Shown in pieces: positions 32,120 through 40,256 of a DNA stretch of 64,000 nt (within the stretch, counting starts at the first letter, position 1; every line of letters starts with the position of its first letter). The notes below the pieces were generated by a model. The model had not been told where the DNA came from. It made no database searches and saw nothing but the letters and a program-made list of their open reading frames with translations. This DNA comes from NCEH01 sp040049195 (GTDB taxonomy: Bacteria; Pseudomonadota; Alphaproteobacteria; Rhizobiales; Xanthobacteraceae), in the NCBI RefSeq assembly GCF_040049195.1, contig NZ_JBDZDL010000003.1; one strand, 5' to 3'. The position numbers and the translations under genes were made by a program.

Positions 32120-32875
32120 ATGGGCTACGCGATCGAAGCGCGTGACCTGAGCAAGCAGTTCAACGGCTTTTTCGCCGTCAAGGACGTCAGCCTGCAGGTC
32201 GCGGAAAATACCATACACGGCATCATCGGCCCCAACGGGGCTGGCAAGACCACGCTGTTCAACCTGCTGACCAGTTTCCTGAAGCCGACCCACGGCTCGA
32301 TCCATTATCGCGGGCGCAACATCACCCATCTGGAGCCGGCCGCCGTCTCGCGGCTCGGCCTGGTGCGCTCGTTCCAGATCTCCTCGGTGTTCGACCAGCT
32401 CTCGGCGCGAGACAATGTGCGCGTCGCGCTCCAGGGGAAGGAGGGCGGAAGCTATTGCTTCTGGCGCTCCACCGCCGCGCTCGCCCGCTTCGACGACCGC
32501 GCCGACGAACTGCTGGAGATGGTGGGCCTCACCGCCTATGCCGACACCGCCTCGGGCTCGCTTGCCTATGGCCGGAAGCGGGCGCTCGAGCTGGCCACCA
32601 CCCTCGCCCTGGAACCGGAAACCCTGCTGCTGGACGAGCCCATGTCCGGCCTCGGGCCGGAAGACATCGGCCCGATCACCGAGCTGATCCGCGCCGTGGC
32701 GAAGGGGCGGACTGTGGTGATGGTGGAACACAATCTCCCCGTCGTCGCGACCCTTTCCGACACCATCACGGTGCTGGCGCGCGGCCAGCTTCTCGCCAGC
32801 GGCACCTATGCGGAAGTCACCGCCAATCCCGAGGTGATCACGGCCTATCTCGGGGAGGACGACGATGACGAATGA
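32120..32875 (+). CDS. livG: Liv-type ABC transporter ATP-binding protein (LivG)
   Basis: 251-residue ATPase with Walker A GPNGAGKTTLFNLL, LivG-type FQISSVFDQLSARDNVRVAL, degenerate signature LAYGRKRALELATTL (SGG replaced by AYG) and Walker B LLLDEPMSGLGPED. The ATG at 32120 has a strong GGAGGAGG site. A gap of 198 bp separates it from the previous gene; this gap holds another Shine-Dalgarno-like GGAGGAGG at 31964 without a usable start. Stop overlaps livF by 11 bp. Confidence 0.92.
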   Translation: MGYAIEARDLSKQFNGFFAVKDVSLQVAENTIHGIIGPNGAGKTTLFNLLTSFLKPTHGSIHYRGRNITHLEPAAVSRLGLVRSFQISSVFDQLSARDNVRVALQGKEGGSYCFWRSTAALARFDDRADELLEMVGLTAYADTASGSLAYGRKRALELATTLALEPETLLLDEPMSGLGPEDIGPITELIRAVAKGRTVVMVEHNLPVVATLSDTITVLARGQLLASGTYAEVTANPEVITAYLGEDDDDE

Positions 32876-33581
32876 GGCGACCTCCGCCGTGCTCTGCGTG
32901 CGCGACCTGCATGGCTGGTACGGCGATTCCCACGTGCTGCACGCAGTCTCCTTCGACGTGCGCCCCGGCCAGCTCGTGACGCTGCTCGGCCGCAACGGCG
33001 CCGGCAAGAGCACCACGCTCAAAGCCATGATGGGCCTGCTGGACAAGCGCCGGGGCTCGATCCTGTTTCGCGGCAAGGAGACCATCGCGGCCCAGGCCAA
33101 CCAGATCGCCCGCCAGGGCCTCGCCTATTGCCCGGAGGATCGCGGCATCTTCGCCACCCTCTCGGTGGAGGAGAACCTGCGCCTTCCCCCGAAGATCCGA
33201 GACGGCGGCATGGGGATCGAGGCCATCTACCGCCTGTTTCCCAACCTCAAGGACCGCGCCAAGAGCGTCGGCACCAAGCTCTCCGGCGGCGAGCAGCAGA
33301 TGCTCGCCATCGCCCGCATCCTGCGCACCGGCGCCGACACCCTGCTGCTGGATGAGCCGACCGAAGGGCTCGCCCCGGTCATCGTCAAGCAGATCGGGGC
33401 GGTGATCCGCGAGTTGAAGGGGCTCGGCTACACCATCCTTCTGGTGGAACAGAACATCAAGTTCGCAGCCAAGGTCGCCGATCAGCATTACGTCCTGGAG
33501 AACGGCCGCGTGGTGGAACACATCCCCCATGCCGCCCATGCCGACGAAGTGCGCGGCATCGCCAACTATCTGCACGCATAG
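32865..33581 (+). CDS. livF: Liv-type ABC transporter ATP-binding protein (LivF)
   Basis: 238-residue ATPase: Walker A GRNGAGKSTTLKAMM, CPEDRGIFATLSVEENL, signature LSGGEQQMLAIARIL, Walker B TLLLDEPTEGLAPVIV, and ILLVEQNIKFAAKVADQHYVLENGR as usual in LivF. Together with livG and the two permeases that follow it forms a complete ATPase-permease set; the matching binding protein is most likely the gene at 38099. Confidence 0.93.
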   Translation: MTNEATSAVLCVRDLHGWYGDSHVLHAVSFDVRPGQLVTLLGRNGAGKSTTLKAMMGLLDKRRGSILFRGKETIAAQANQIARQGLAYCPEDRGIFATLSVEENLRLPPKIRDGGMGIEAIYRLFPNLKDRAKSVGTKLSGGEQQMLAIARILRTGADTLLLDEPTEGLAPVIVKQIGAVIRELKGLGYTILLVEQNIKFAAKVADQHYVLENGRVVEHIPHAAHADEVRGIANYLHA

Positions 33582-33590
33582 GAGGGCGAT

Positions 33591-34490
33591 ATGCACAATT
33601 TAATGGATACCCTCTCCAATTTGTCGATTGATGCATTCATGGGCCAGCTGATGCTCGGCCTCATCAACGGCGCCTTCTATGCCATGCTGAGTCTTGGCCT
33701 CGCCCTGATCTTCGGCATGCTGAACATCGTGAACTTTGTGCATGGTGCGCAATACATGCTGGGCGCCATGCTGGCCTGGATCCTGCTCCAGACCCTCGGC
33801 ATCAATTATTGGGTCTCGCTGCTGCTGGCGCCCTTCATCGTCGGCGCGTTCGGGCTGCTGCTGGAGCGTTTCGTGCTGCGGCGGGTCTATGCGCTCGATC
33901 CCGCCTACGGCCTGCTGCTGACCTTCGGCATCGCCCTGCTGCTGGAAGGCAGCTTCCGCCAGAAGCTCGGCTCCTCCGGGCAGCCTTATGCCATCCCCGC
34001 GGAGCTGCGCGGAGGATGGGACCTCGGCTTCATGTACATGCCCACCTATCGGGCCTGGGTGCTCATCGCTTCGATCACCATCTGCTTCGCGGTCTGGTAC
34101 GTGTTCGAGCGCACCCGCCTCGGCTCCTATCTGCGCGCGGCGACGGAAAAGCCCCAATTGGTGCGAGCCTTCGGCATCGACGTGTCGAAGATGATCAACC
34201 TCACCTACGGCCTCGGCGTCGCACTCGCCGCGGTGGCGGGCGTGCTCGCGGCGCCGATCTACCAGGTGAGCCCGCTCATGGGCTCCAACATCATCATCGT
34301 GGTGTTCGCGGTGGTGGTGATCGGCGGCCTCGGCTCCATGTCGGGCGCCATCGTCTCCGGCTTCCTGGTGGGGTTCGTGGAGGGATTGACCAAGGTGTTC
34401 TATCCCGCCGCGTCCAGCACCGTCGTGTTTGTCCTCATGGCCTGCGTCCTGCTGGTGAAGCCGGCCGGCCTGTTCGGAAGGAGGGCATGA
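33591..34490 (+). CDS. livH: Liv-type ABC transporter permease (LivH)
   Basis: 299-residue membrane protein, about eight hydrophobic segments. LivH landmarks: LMLGLINGAFYAMLSLGLALIFGMLNIVNFVHGA (in pieces), ALDPAYGLLLTFGIALLLEG, RAATEKPQLVRAFGIDVSKM and VVVIGGLGSMSGAIVSGFLVG. Start follows GGAGGG. It ends in an ATGA overlap with livM. Confidence 0.93.
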   Translation: MHNLMDTLSNLSIDAFMGQLMLGLINGAFYAMLSLGLALIFGMLNIVNFVHGAQYMLGAMLAWILLQTLGINYWVSLLLAPFIVGAFGLLLERFVLRRVYALDPAYGLLLTFGIALLLEGSFRQKLGSSGQPYAIPAELRGGWDLGFMYMPTYRAWVLIASITICFAVWYVFERTRLGSYLRAATEKPQLVRAFGIDVSKMINLTYGLGVALAAVAGVLAAPIYQVSPLMGSNIIIVVFAVVVIGGLGSMSGAIVSGFLVGFVEGLTKVFYPAASSTVVFVLMACVLLVKPAGLFGRRA

Positions 34491-35530
34491 CCATGCTCAT
34501 GGCAAGTCCCGTCAAGACTCCCGTCGCCGCCAAGGCCGCCGACGCGCGCCGGCGCCAGATCCTCGCCTGGGGGCTAGGCATCGCGGTTCTCGCGGTCTTC
34601 CCCTTCATGGTCTATCCGCTGTTCGCCATGAAGGTGCTGTGCTTCGCTTTGTTCGCCTGCTCCTTCAACCTGCTGTTCGGCTTCGCCGGCCTGCTCTCGT
34701 TCGGCCATGCCGCCTATTTCGGCATCGCGTCTTACGTGACCGCGGAATCGGCGAAATACTGGGGCCTCACCCCGGAACTCTCGATCCTCGCCGGCACCGC
34801 GGTCGCGATCGTGCTCGGAGCGGCGTTCGGCTGGCTGGCGATCCGCCGGCAGGGGATCTATTTCTCCATGATCACCCTGGCCCTGGCGCAGATGGTGTTC
34901 TTCTTCTGCCTGCAGGCGGAATTCACCGGCGGCGAGGACGGCATCCAGAGCGTGCCGCGCGGCGATCTGTTCGGCGTGATCCCGCTCGGCAGCCACATGG
35001 CGATGTATTATTTCGTCATGGTGGTGTTCCTGATCGGCTTCCTCATCATCTACCGCACCATCAATTCCCCCTTCGGCCAGGTGCTGCGGGCGGTGCGGGA
35101 CAATGACATCAAGGCCACCTCGCTCGGCATCAAGACACGCCACGTGAAGCTGGCCGCGTTCGTCATCTCCGCCGGGGTGGCGGGACTCGGCGGCGCCACC
35201 AAGGCGCTGGTGTTCCAGCTCGCCTCGCTTACGGATGTGAGCTGGCAGGCCTCGGGCGAAGCGGTGCTGATGACCGTGCTGGGCGGGGCAGGAACGCTGA
35301 CCGGGCCTGTCGTGGGCGCGCTCATCGTCACCGGCATGCAGCAATATCTCGCCCAGTTCGGCTCCTGGGTGACCATCATCCAAGGCGCGATCTTCGTGGT
35401 CTGCGTTCTGGCGTTCCGCCGCGGTATTGTGGGCGAGCTCGACCGCATCGCCCATCTTCCCACTGTGTGGCGGCGGCGGCGGGCCGAACGCCGGTTCACC
35501 CCGGCGCCGCGCCCCACGACGGATTTCTGA
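34487..35530 (+). CDS. livM: Liv-type ABC transporter permease (LivM)
   Basis: 347-residue membrane protein with the LivM pattern CFALFACSFNLLFGFAGLLSFGHAAYFGIASYV (in pieces), RRQGIYFSMITLALAQMVFF, FTGGEDGIQSVPRG, YRTINSPFGQVLRAVRDND and VLGGAGTLTGPVVGA. The start at 34487 overlaps the livH stop; the long frame open from 33809 upstream is inside livH. Followed by the HisD-like gene after 20 bp. Confidence 0.93.
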   Translation: MTMLMASPVKTPVAAKAADARRRQILAWGLGIAVLAVFPFMVYPLFAMKVLCFALFACSFNLLFGFAGLLSFGHAAYFGIASYVTAESAKYWGLTPELSILAGTAVAIVLGAAFGWLAIRRQGIYFSMITLALAQMVFFFCLQAEFTGGEDGIQSVPRGDLFGVIPLGSHMAMYYFVMVVFLIGFLIIYRTINSPFGQVLRAVRDNDIKATSLGIKTRHVKLAAFVISAGVAGLGGATKALVFQLASLTDVSWQASGEAVLMTVLGGAGTLTGPVVGALIVTGMQQYLAQFGSWVTIIQGAIFVVCVLAFRRGIVGELDRIAHLPTVWRRRRAERRFTPAPRPTTDF

Positions 35531-35550
35531 GCATTTTCAACGGAGTTCCC

Positions 35551-36858
35551 ATGGCCTACAAACTCAAAACGGGCCGCGACCAGCAGCTCGTCGCGGATGA
35601 CGACAAGAAGATCCGCGCCACCGTGGAAGCCATCCTCGCCGACATCGAAAGCCGGGGCGATGCCGCCGTGCGCGAATTGTCCGCCAAGTTCGACGGCTGG
35701 GACCGAGACGACTACCGCCTGAGCGATCAAGAGATCGAGGAGTGCCTCGCCCAATTGTCCAAGCGCGACATCGAGGACATCCAGTTCGCCCAGGCCCAGG
35801 TCCGCAACTTCGCCCAGCACCAGCGCGCCGCCTTGCAGGACATCGAGGTGGAAACGCTGCCGGGCGTGGTGCTGGGGCACAAGAACATCCCGGTGAACTC
35901 GGTGGGCTGCTATGTGCCGGGCGGAAAATATCCGTTGCTCGCCTCGGCCCATATGTCGGTGGTGACGGCCAAGGTGGCGGGCGTTTCGCGCATCGTCACC
36001 TGTGCCCCGCCGTTCCATGGCAAGCCGGCGCCCGCCATCGTCGCGGCCCAGCATCTGGCCGGGGCCGACGAGATCTATTGCCTGGGCGGCATCCAGGCCG
36101 TGGGCGCCATGGCGCTGGGCACGCAGACCATCGCGCCGGTGGACATGCTGGTGGGCCCGGGCAACGCATTCGTCGCCGAAGCCAAGCGACAATTGTTCGG
36201 CCGCGTCGGCATCGACCTGTTCGCCGGCCCGACGGAAACGCTGGTGATCGCCGACGAGACGGTGGACGGCGAACTCTGCGCAACCGACCTGCTGGGCCAG
36301 GCCGAACACGGGCCCAATTCCCCGGCGATCCTCCTCACCACGTCCGAGAAGCTCGCCCGCGAGACCATGGCGGAAGTCGAGCGCTTGCTCGGCATCCTGC
36401 CGACGGCGGCGGTGGCGCGGCAGTCCTGGGAGGATTATAGCGAGGTCATCGTCTGCGAGGACGAGGCGGAGATGGTGCGGGAAGCGGACCGGATCGCCTC
36501 GGAGCATGTGCAGGTGATGACCCGCGACCCGGATTATTTCCTCGCCAACATGACCAATTACGGCGCGCTTTTCCTCGGCCCGCGCACCAATGTCTCGTTC
36601 GGCGACAAGGTGATCGGCACCAACCACACCCTGCCCACCAAGAAGGCGGCCAAATATACGGGCGGGCTGTGGGTCGGCAAATTCATCAAGACCGTCACCT
36701 ATCAGCGCGTGCTGACGGACGCCGCCTCGGCGATGATCGGGGAATATTGCTCGCGCCTGTGCATGCTGGAAGGCTTCGCCGGCCATGCCGAGCAGGCCAA
36801 CATCCGCGTGCGGCGCTACGGCGGGCGCAACATTCCCTACGCCACGGCGGCAGAATAG
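35551..36858 (+). CDS. Histidinol dehydrogenase-family oxidoreductase (HisD paralogue)
   Basis: 435-residue zinc- and NAD-dependent dehydrogenase. HisD residues are intact: zinc Gln/His in LLGQAEHGPNSPAILLTT, catalytic Glu/His in ASEHVQVMTRDP, Asp in FGDKVIGTNHTLPT and C-terminal His in EGFAGHAEQANIRVRRY, plus GPGNAFVAEAKRQLFG. The location in a catabolic LacI regulon without other his genes, and the altered GDKVIG in place of GDYASG, point to a paralogue acting on another diol or hydroxy acid. HpsN (sulfopropanediol 3-dehydrogenase) belongs to this group and is one candidate. Such enzymes oxidise an alcohol in two steps to a carboxylate. Confidence 0.88.
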   Translation: MAYKLKTGRDQQLVADDDKKIRATVEAILADIESRGDAAVRELSAKFDGWDRDDYRLSDQEIEECLAQLSKRDIEDIQFAQAQVRNFAQHQRAALQDIEVETLPGVVLGHKNIPVNSVGCYVPGGKYPLLASAHMSVVTAKVAGVSRIVTCAPPFHGKPAPAIVAAQHLAGADEIYCLGGIQAVGAMALGTQTIAPVDMLVGPGNAFVAEAKRQLFGRVGIDLFAGPTETLVIADETVDGELCATDLLGQAEHGPNSPAILLTTSEKLARETMAEVERLLGILPTAAVARQSWEDYSEVIVCEDEAEMVREADRIASEHVQVMTRDPDYFLANMTNYGALFLGPRTNVSFGDKVIGTNHTLPTKKAAKYTGGLWVGKFIKTVTYQRVLTDAASAMIGEYCSRLCMLEGFAGHAEQANIRVRRYGGRNIPYATAAE

Positions 36859-36870
36859 GCGGGAGGCGAT

Positions 36871-36916
36871 GGCGGCCCCCGCCTGCGGCGATACAGCCGC
36901 AGATGGAAGGGCCGCC
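36871..36916 (+). terminator. Nested hairpin between the HisD-like gene and lacI
   Basis: GGCGGCCC (36871-36878) pairs with GGGCCGCC (36909-36916), enclosing an inner hairpin TGCGGC-gataca-GCCGCA (36884-36901). It lies 13 bp behind the stop codon. A TATAAG hexamer at 36928-36933, between this structure and the LacI gene, could be a -10 element, though no good -35 is seen. Confidence 0.45.
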
Positions 36917-36971
36917 AAAGACCGGGCTATAAGGTGGCCGCGCGCATGCGCCGGACCATGGCGGAGGATGG

Positions 36972-37988
36972 ATGAGCAAGATTACCTCGCGCGACGTGGC
37001 GCGCGCCGCGGGCGTGTCGCAATCCACGGTCTCGCGGGCACTTGCCGGCGATGCCCGCATTTCGAGCGATACGCGCGAGCGCATCCTCTCGGCGGCGCAA
37101 AGCATCGGCTATACGCCCAACGAGCTGGCGCGCAGCCTCCTGAGCAACAAGTCGAACATCGTCGGGCTGGTGATGGGGGACCTGCTGAACCCCTTTTATC
37201 CCACGGTGCTGAACGGCTTCGTCGCGGCTCTGCAGGAGCTCGGCAAGAGGGTTCTGCTGTTCACCGTGCCGCCGGGCGGGGAAGTGGACGACGTGCTGCC
37301 GTTCCTTCTGCAATATCAGGTGGAAGGGGTGATCATCACGTCCTCCGCCTTGTCCAGCAAGATGGCCAATGCGTGCGAGCGCAACAAGACCCCGGTCGTG
37401 CTGTTCAACCGCGCCACCTACAAGGAGGCGGTCTGCTCGGTGTGCTGCGCCAATGTTCAGGCGTCCTTCGACCTCGCGGAACGCCTGATCGAGGCGGAGC
37501 ACGACCGCTTCGCCATCATCGGCGGGCGGGCCGACACCTCGACCCATATCGAGCGCAAGCAGGGGCTGGAAGAAGCGCTCGCGCGCCATGGGCTCTCGCT
37601 GGTCGGCGACGAGATGGGCGACAACACCTATGAGGGGGGCTTTGCTGCCGCCCTGCGCCTGCTGCGCTTCCGCAGGCGGCCCAATGCCATCGTGTGCGTG
37701 AGCGACGTGATGGCCATGGGGGCGCTCGACGCGGCGCGGTTCGAACTCGGCCTGCGCGTGCCGCAGGACCTCTCCATCGTCGGCTTCGACGATATCCCCT
37801 CGGCCTCCTGGCCGAGCTACCAGCTCACCACGGTGCGCCAGCCGATCGCTGCCATGATCGAGCGTTCCCTGGCGCTGCTGTTCGACCCGGAGCGAAAGAC
37901 CAAGCGCAAGGCGATCACCGAGCGCCTGCCCGGTGAATTGATCGTGCGCTCTTCCGCACTGATCACCTCGAAATACCCGGCTGAATAA
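36972..37988 (+). CDS. LacI-family transcriptional regulator
   Basis: 338-residue repressor. N-terminal LacI helix-turn-helix SKITSRDVARAAGVSQSTVSRALAGDARISSDTRERILSAAQSIGYTPNELARSLLS (in pieces), then a periplasmic-binding-protein-like effector domain starting IVGLVMGDLLNPFYPTVLNGF and ending in SIVGFDDIPSASWPSYQLTTVRQP. It stands between the HisD-like gene and the binding-protein gene. Two nearly identical palindromes with central CG (29331 and 38038), as LacI proteins prefer, are its likely operators. Confidence 0.93.
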   Translation: MSKITSRDVARAAGVSQSTVSRALAGDARISSDTRERILSAAQSIGYTPNELARSLLSNKSNIVGLVMGDLLNPFYPTVLNGFVAALQELGKRVLLFTVPPGGEVDDVLPFLLQYQVEGVIITSSALSSKMANACERNKTPVVLFNRATYKEAVCSVCCANVQASFDLAERLIEAEHDRFAIIGGRADTSTHIERKQGLEEALARHGLSLVGDEMGDNTYEGGFAAALRLLRFRRRPNAIVCVSDVMAMGALDAARFELGLRVPQDLSIVGFDDIPSASWPSYQLTTVRQPIAAMIERSLALLFDPERKTKRKAITERLPGELIVRSSALITSKYPAE

Positions 37989-38013
37989 CCCCGCGCGCGC
38001 CGGGAAACGACCA

Positions 38014-38057
38014 TTGACATGCGCGCACGCCTGTGGATGCATACGTATGCACAAGCA
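38014..38057 (+). promoter_or_regulatory. Promoter with LacI-type operator (site 2)
   Basis: A consensus -35 TTGACA (38014-38019) is followed after 17-18 bp by a poor -10 that overlaps a perfect 14-bp palindrome, TGCATACGTATGCA (38038-38051). The 20-bp sequence 38038-38057 matches the site at 29331-29350 in 19 positions. Repressor binding would cover the -10 region of the binding-protein gene at 38099. Confidence 0.65.
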
Positions 38058-38098
38058 CTGAAAAAGTGAAAAACAAAAGGTAAGGGGAGAACGCCAAA

Positions 38099-39313
38099 AT
38101 GAAGAAACCATTCTCGCTTCCCGCGCTGGCGGTGGCCCTCGCGGCCAGCCTGCCGTTCGGCATGGCCCATGCGGCAGACGGCGTGAAGATCGGTGTGCTG
38201 ACCGACATGTCCGGCCTGTTCTCGGACATTTCCGGCCAGGGCTCCGTGACCGCCGTGCAGATGGCCATCGATGATTTCGGCGGCAAGGTGCTCGGCCAGC
38301 CCATCGGCCTCGTCTATGCCGACACGCAGAACAAGGCCGACATCGGCGCCGGCATCGCCCGCCAATGGTACGAGACCGACAATGTCGACATGATCACCGA
38401 CATCTCCAACTCCGCGGTGGCCATCGCGGTGGTGGATATCGCCGCCTCGCTCAAGAAGATCGCCATCGTCGTCGGTGCCGCCACCTCGCGCATCTCCAAC
38501 GACAAGTGCACCCCCTATTCCATCCATTACGCCTTCGACACGATTTCCTGGGCCAACGTCACCGGCAAGGCGATCCTGAAGGACGGCGGCGACAGCTGGT
38601 TCTTCCTCACCACCGACTATGCCTTCGGCCTGGCGCTGGAGAAGGACACCGCGCAGATCGTCAAGGATGCCGGTGGCAAGGTGGTCGGCTCGGTGAAGAC
38701 ACCCCTCAACACGCCGGACTTCTCCGCCTTCCTGCTCAGCGCCAAATCCTCCGGCGCCAAGGTGATCGCGCTCGCCAATTCGGGCGGCGACACCATCAAC
38801 GCGGTGAAGCAGGCCGAGGAGTTCAAGATCACCAAGGACGGCAAGCAGCGCCTCGCCGTGCTGGGCGGCTACATCACCGACATGCACTCCATCGGCCTGA
38901 AGACCGCCCAGGGCCTGCTCTATACCGAAGGCTTCTACTGGGATCTCAATGACGAGACCCGCGCCTGGTCCAAGCGCTTCTACGAGAAGATCGGCCGCAT
39001 GCCCACCGTCACCCAGGCGGCGGATTATTCCTCGGTGCTGCATTATCTCAAGGCGGTCGCCGCCGTCGGGTCCAAGGATAGCGACAAGGTGATGGCGGAG
39101 ATGCGCAAGACACCGGTGAACGACATGTTCGCCAAGAACGGCATCATCCGCCCCGACGGCCGCATGGTCCATGACATGTACCTGCTCCAGGTGAAGAAGC
39201 CGGAAGAATCCAAGTATCCGTGGGACGACATGATCGTCAAAGCAGTGGTGCCGGGCGACGAGGCGTTCCAGTCGATGGAAAAGGGCTCCTGCCCGCTGGT
39301 CAAGCGCGGCTGA
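38099..39313 (+). CDS. Liv-type ABC substrate-binding protein (LivK-like)
   Basis: 404-residue Peripla_BP_6 protein with signal peptide (MKKPFSLPALAVALAASL, cleavage around AHA before ADGVKIGVL). Landmarks: VKIGVLTDMSGLFSDISGQG, AIDDFGGKVLGQPIGLVYAD, LKDGGDSWFFLTTDYAFGLALEKD (in pieces). Start has GGGGAGA upstream. It has its own LacI-controlled promoter, separate from the livGFHM genes it presumably serves, allowing higher expression of the binding protein. Ligand unknown. Confidence 0.92.
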   Translation: MKKPFSLPALAVALAASLPFGMAHAADGVKIGVLTDMSGLFSDISGQGSVTAVQMAIDDFGGKVLGQPIGLVYADTQNKADIGAGIARQWYETDNVDMITDISNSAVAIAVVDIAASLKKIAIVVGAATSRISNDKCTPYSIHYAFDTISWANVTGKAILKDGGDSWFFLTTDYAFGLALEKDTAQIVKDAGGKVVGSVKTPLNTPDFSAFLLSAKSSGAKVIALANSGGDTINAVKQAEEFKITKDGKQRLAVLGGYITDMHSIGLKTAQGLLYTEGFYWDLNDETRAWSKRFYEKIGRMPTVTQAADYSSVLHYLKAVAAVGSKDSDKVMAEMRKTPVNDMFAKNGIIRPDGRMVHDMYLLQVKKPEESKYPWDDMIVKAVVPGDEAFQSMEKGSCPLVKRG

Positions 39314-39323
39314 GGACCGAGAA

Positions 39324-39414
39324 GCCGGTGCCTCGCCTGCCGCCCGCTCCGCGCCCGTTCGCAGCCTGACAGCGAACACGGGCACGGACCGCCGGCTGCG
39401 GGCGGGGCACCGGC
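39324..39414 (+). other. Large stem structure between binding-protein gene and SDR gene
   Basis: GCCGGTGCC (39324-39332) pairs with GGCACCGGC (39406-39414) and can be extended by several bases with one mismatch; inside lies a smaller hairpin GTTCGC/GCGAAC (39357-39377). The structure begins 11 bp behind the binding-protein stop. It may protect the 3' end of that mRNA or reduce read-through into the SDR gene. Confidence 0.42.
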
Positions 39415-39438
39415 CCCCAACACTCGAGGGACACCATC

Positions 39439-40188
39439 ATGTTGCTGGAAGGAAAGGTCGTGGTCGTCACCGGCGCGGCCACCCCGCGCGGGATCGGCTT
39501 TGCCACAGCGACCCGCTTCGCCCGAGAAGGCGCCCGCATCGCCATCCTCGATCTGGACGGCAAGGCCGCCGCCGATGCCGCGGCACGCCTTGGAACCGCC
39601 CACATCGGGCTCGCCTGCAACGTCACCGATCCGGCGCAGTGCGCGCACGCCATCGGCGCCGTGCTCGCCCATTTCGGCGCGCTCGACATCATCGTGAACA
39701 ATGCGGGCGTCAGCCAGCCGACCCGCCTCATGGACGTGGACCGCGCCAATTACGATCTGGTCATGGACGCGAGCCTGCGCGGCACGTTCAACATGAGCCA
39801 GGCGATCGTGCCGCATTTCCGCGAACAGCATGCCGGCGTCATCGTCTGCATCGGCTCGCTCGCGGCCCTGCGGGGCGGCGGCGTGTTCGGCGGCCCACAT
39901 TATGCCGCGGCGAAAGGGGGCGTGCACAGCCTTGCCAAATCCATGGCGCGCGAGCTTGCCGCCGACGGCATCCGCGTCAATGCGATCGCACCCGGCCTGG
40001 TCGATACGGACATTTTCCAGGGCCAGCTCACGCCGGAGCGGCGGCGGGCGGTGGAAGAGGCCGTGCCCATGGGCCGCCTCGCACGCGCCGACGAGATCGC
40101 CGATGCCTGCCTGTTCCTCGCGAGCGATCTCTCCAGCTATGTCACGGGCGCCGTGCTGGACGTGAACGGCGGGCTGCACATGCATTGA
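39439..40188 (+). CDS. Short-chain dehydrogenase/reductase (SDR)
   Basis: 249-residue classical SDR. Cofactor motif TGAATPRGIGFATA, NNAG in IIVNNAGVSQPT, catalytic Ser in VCIGSLAALRGG and YxxxK in HYAAAKGGVHSLAKSMA, then the C-terminal VNGGLHMH. Asp in ILDLDGKAA after beta-2 suggests NAD(H). It is the last gene of the LacI-regulated group and adds a fourth dehydrogenase to PdxA-, HIBADH- and HisD-type enzymes, consistent with breakdown of a polyhydroxylated acid or diol. Confidence 0.92.
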   Translation: MLLEGKVVVVTGAATPRGIGFATATRFAREGARIAILDLDGKAAADAAARLGTAHIGLACNVTDPAQCAHAIGAVLAHFGALDIIVNNAGVSQPTRLMDVDRANYDLVMDASLRGTFNMSQAIVPHFREQHAGVIVCIGSLAALRGGGVFGGPHYAAAKGGVHSLAKSMARELAADGIRVNAIAPGLVDTDIFQGQLTPERRRAVEEAVPMGRLARADEIADACLFLASDLSSYVTGAVLDVNGGLHMH

Positions 40189-40256
40189 GGCCGGCGCGCC
40201 GCCGCGTCGCACGGCCGAGGCCGCCGGGATGACACCCGGCAGGCCCCGCCGGCCTC
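40187..40256. terminator. Bidirectional terminator between convergent SDR and pap genes
   Basis: GAGGCCGGCG (40187-40196) and CGCCGGCCTC (40247-40256) form a 10-bp perfect outer stem; an inner hairpin GCCGGG-atgaca-CCCGGC occupies 40223-40240. The outer arms overlap the SDR stop and touch the end of the pap gene. Confidence 0.5.

Noticed and set aside
35551..36858. Histidine biosynthesis HisD
   Set aside because: No other his genes nearby, catabolic context and altered residues around the zinc-binding Asp; treated as a HisD paralogue.
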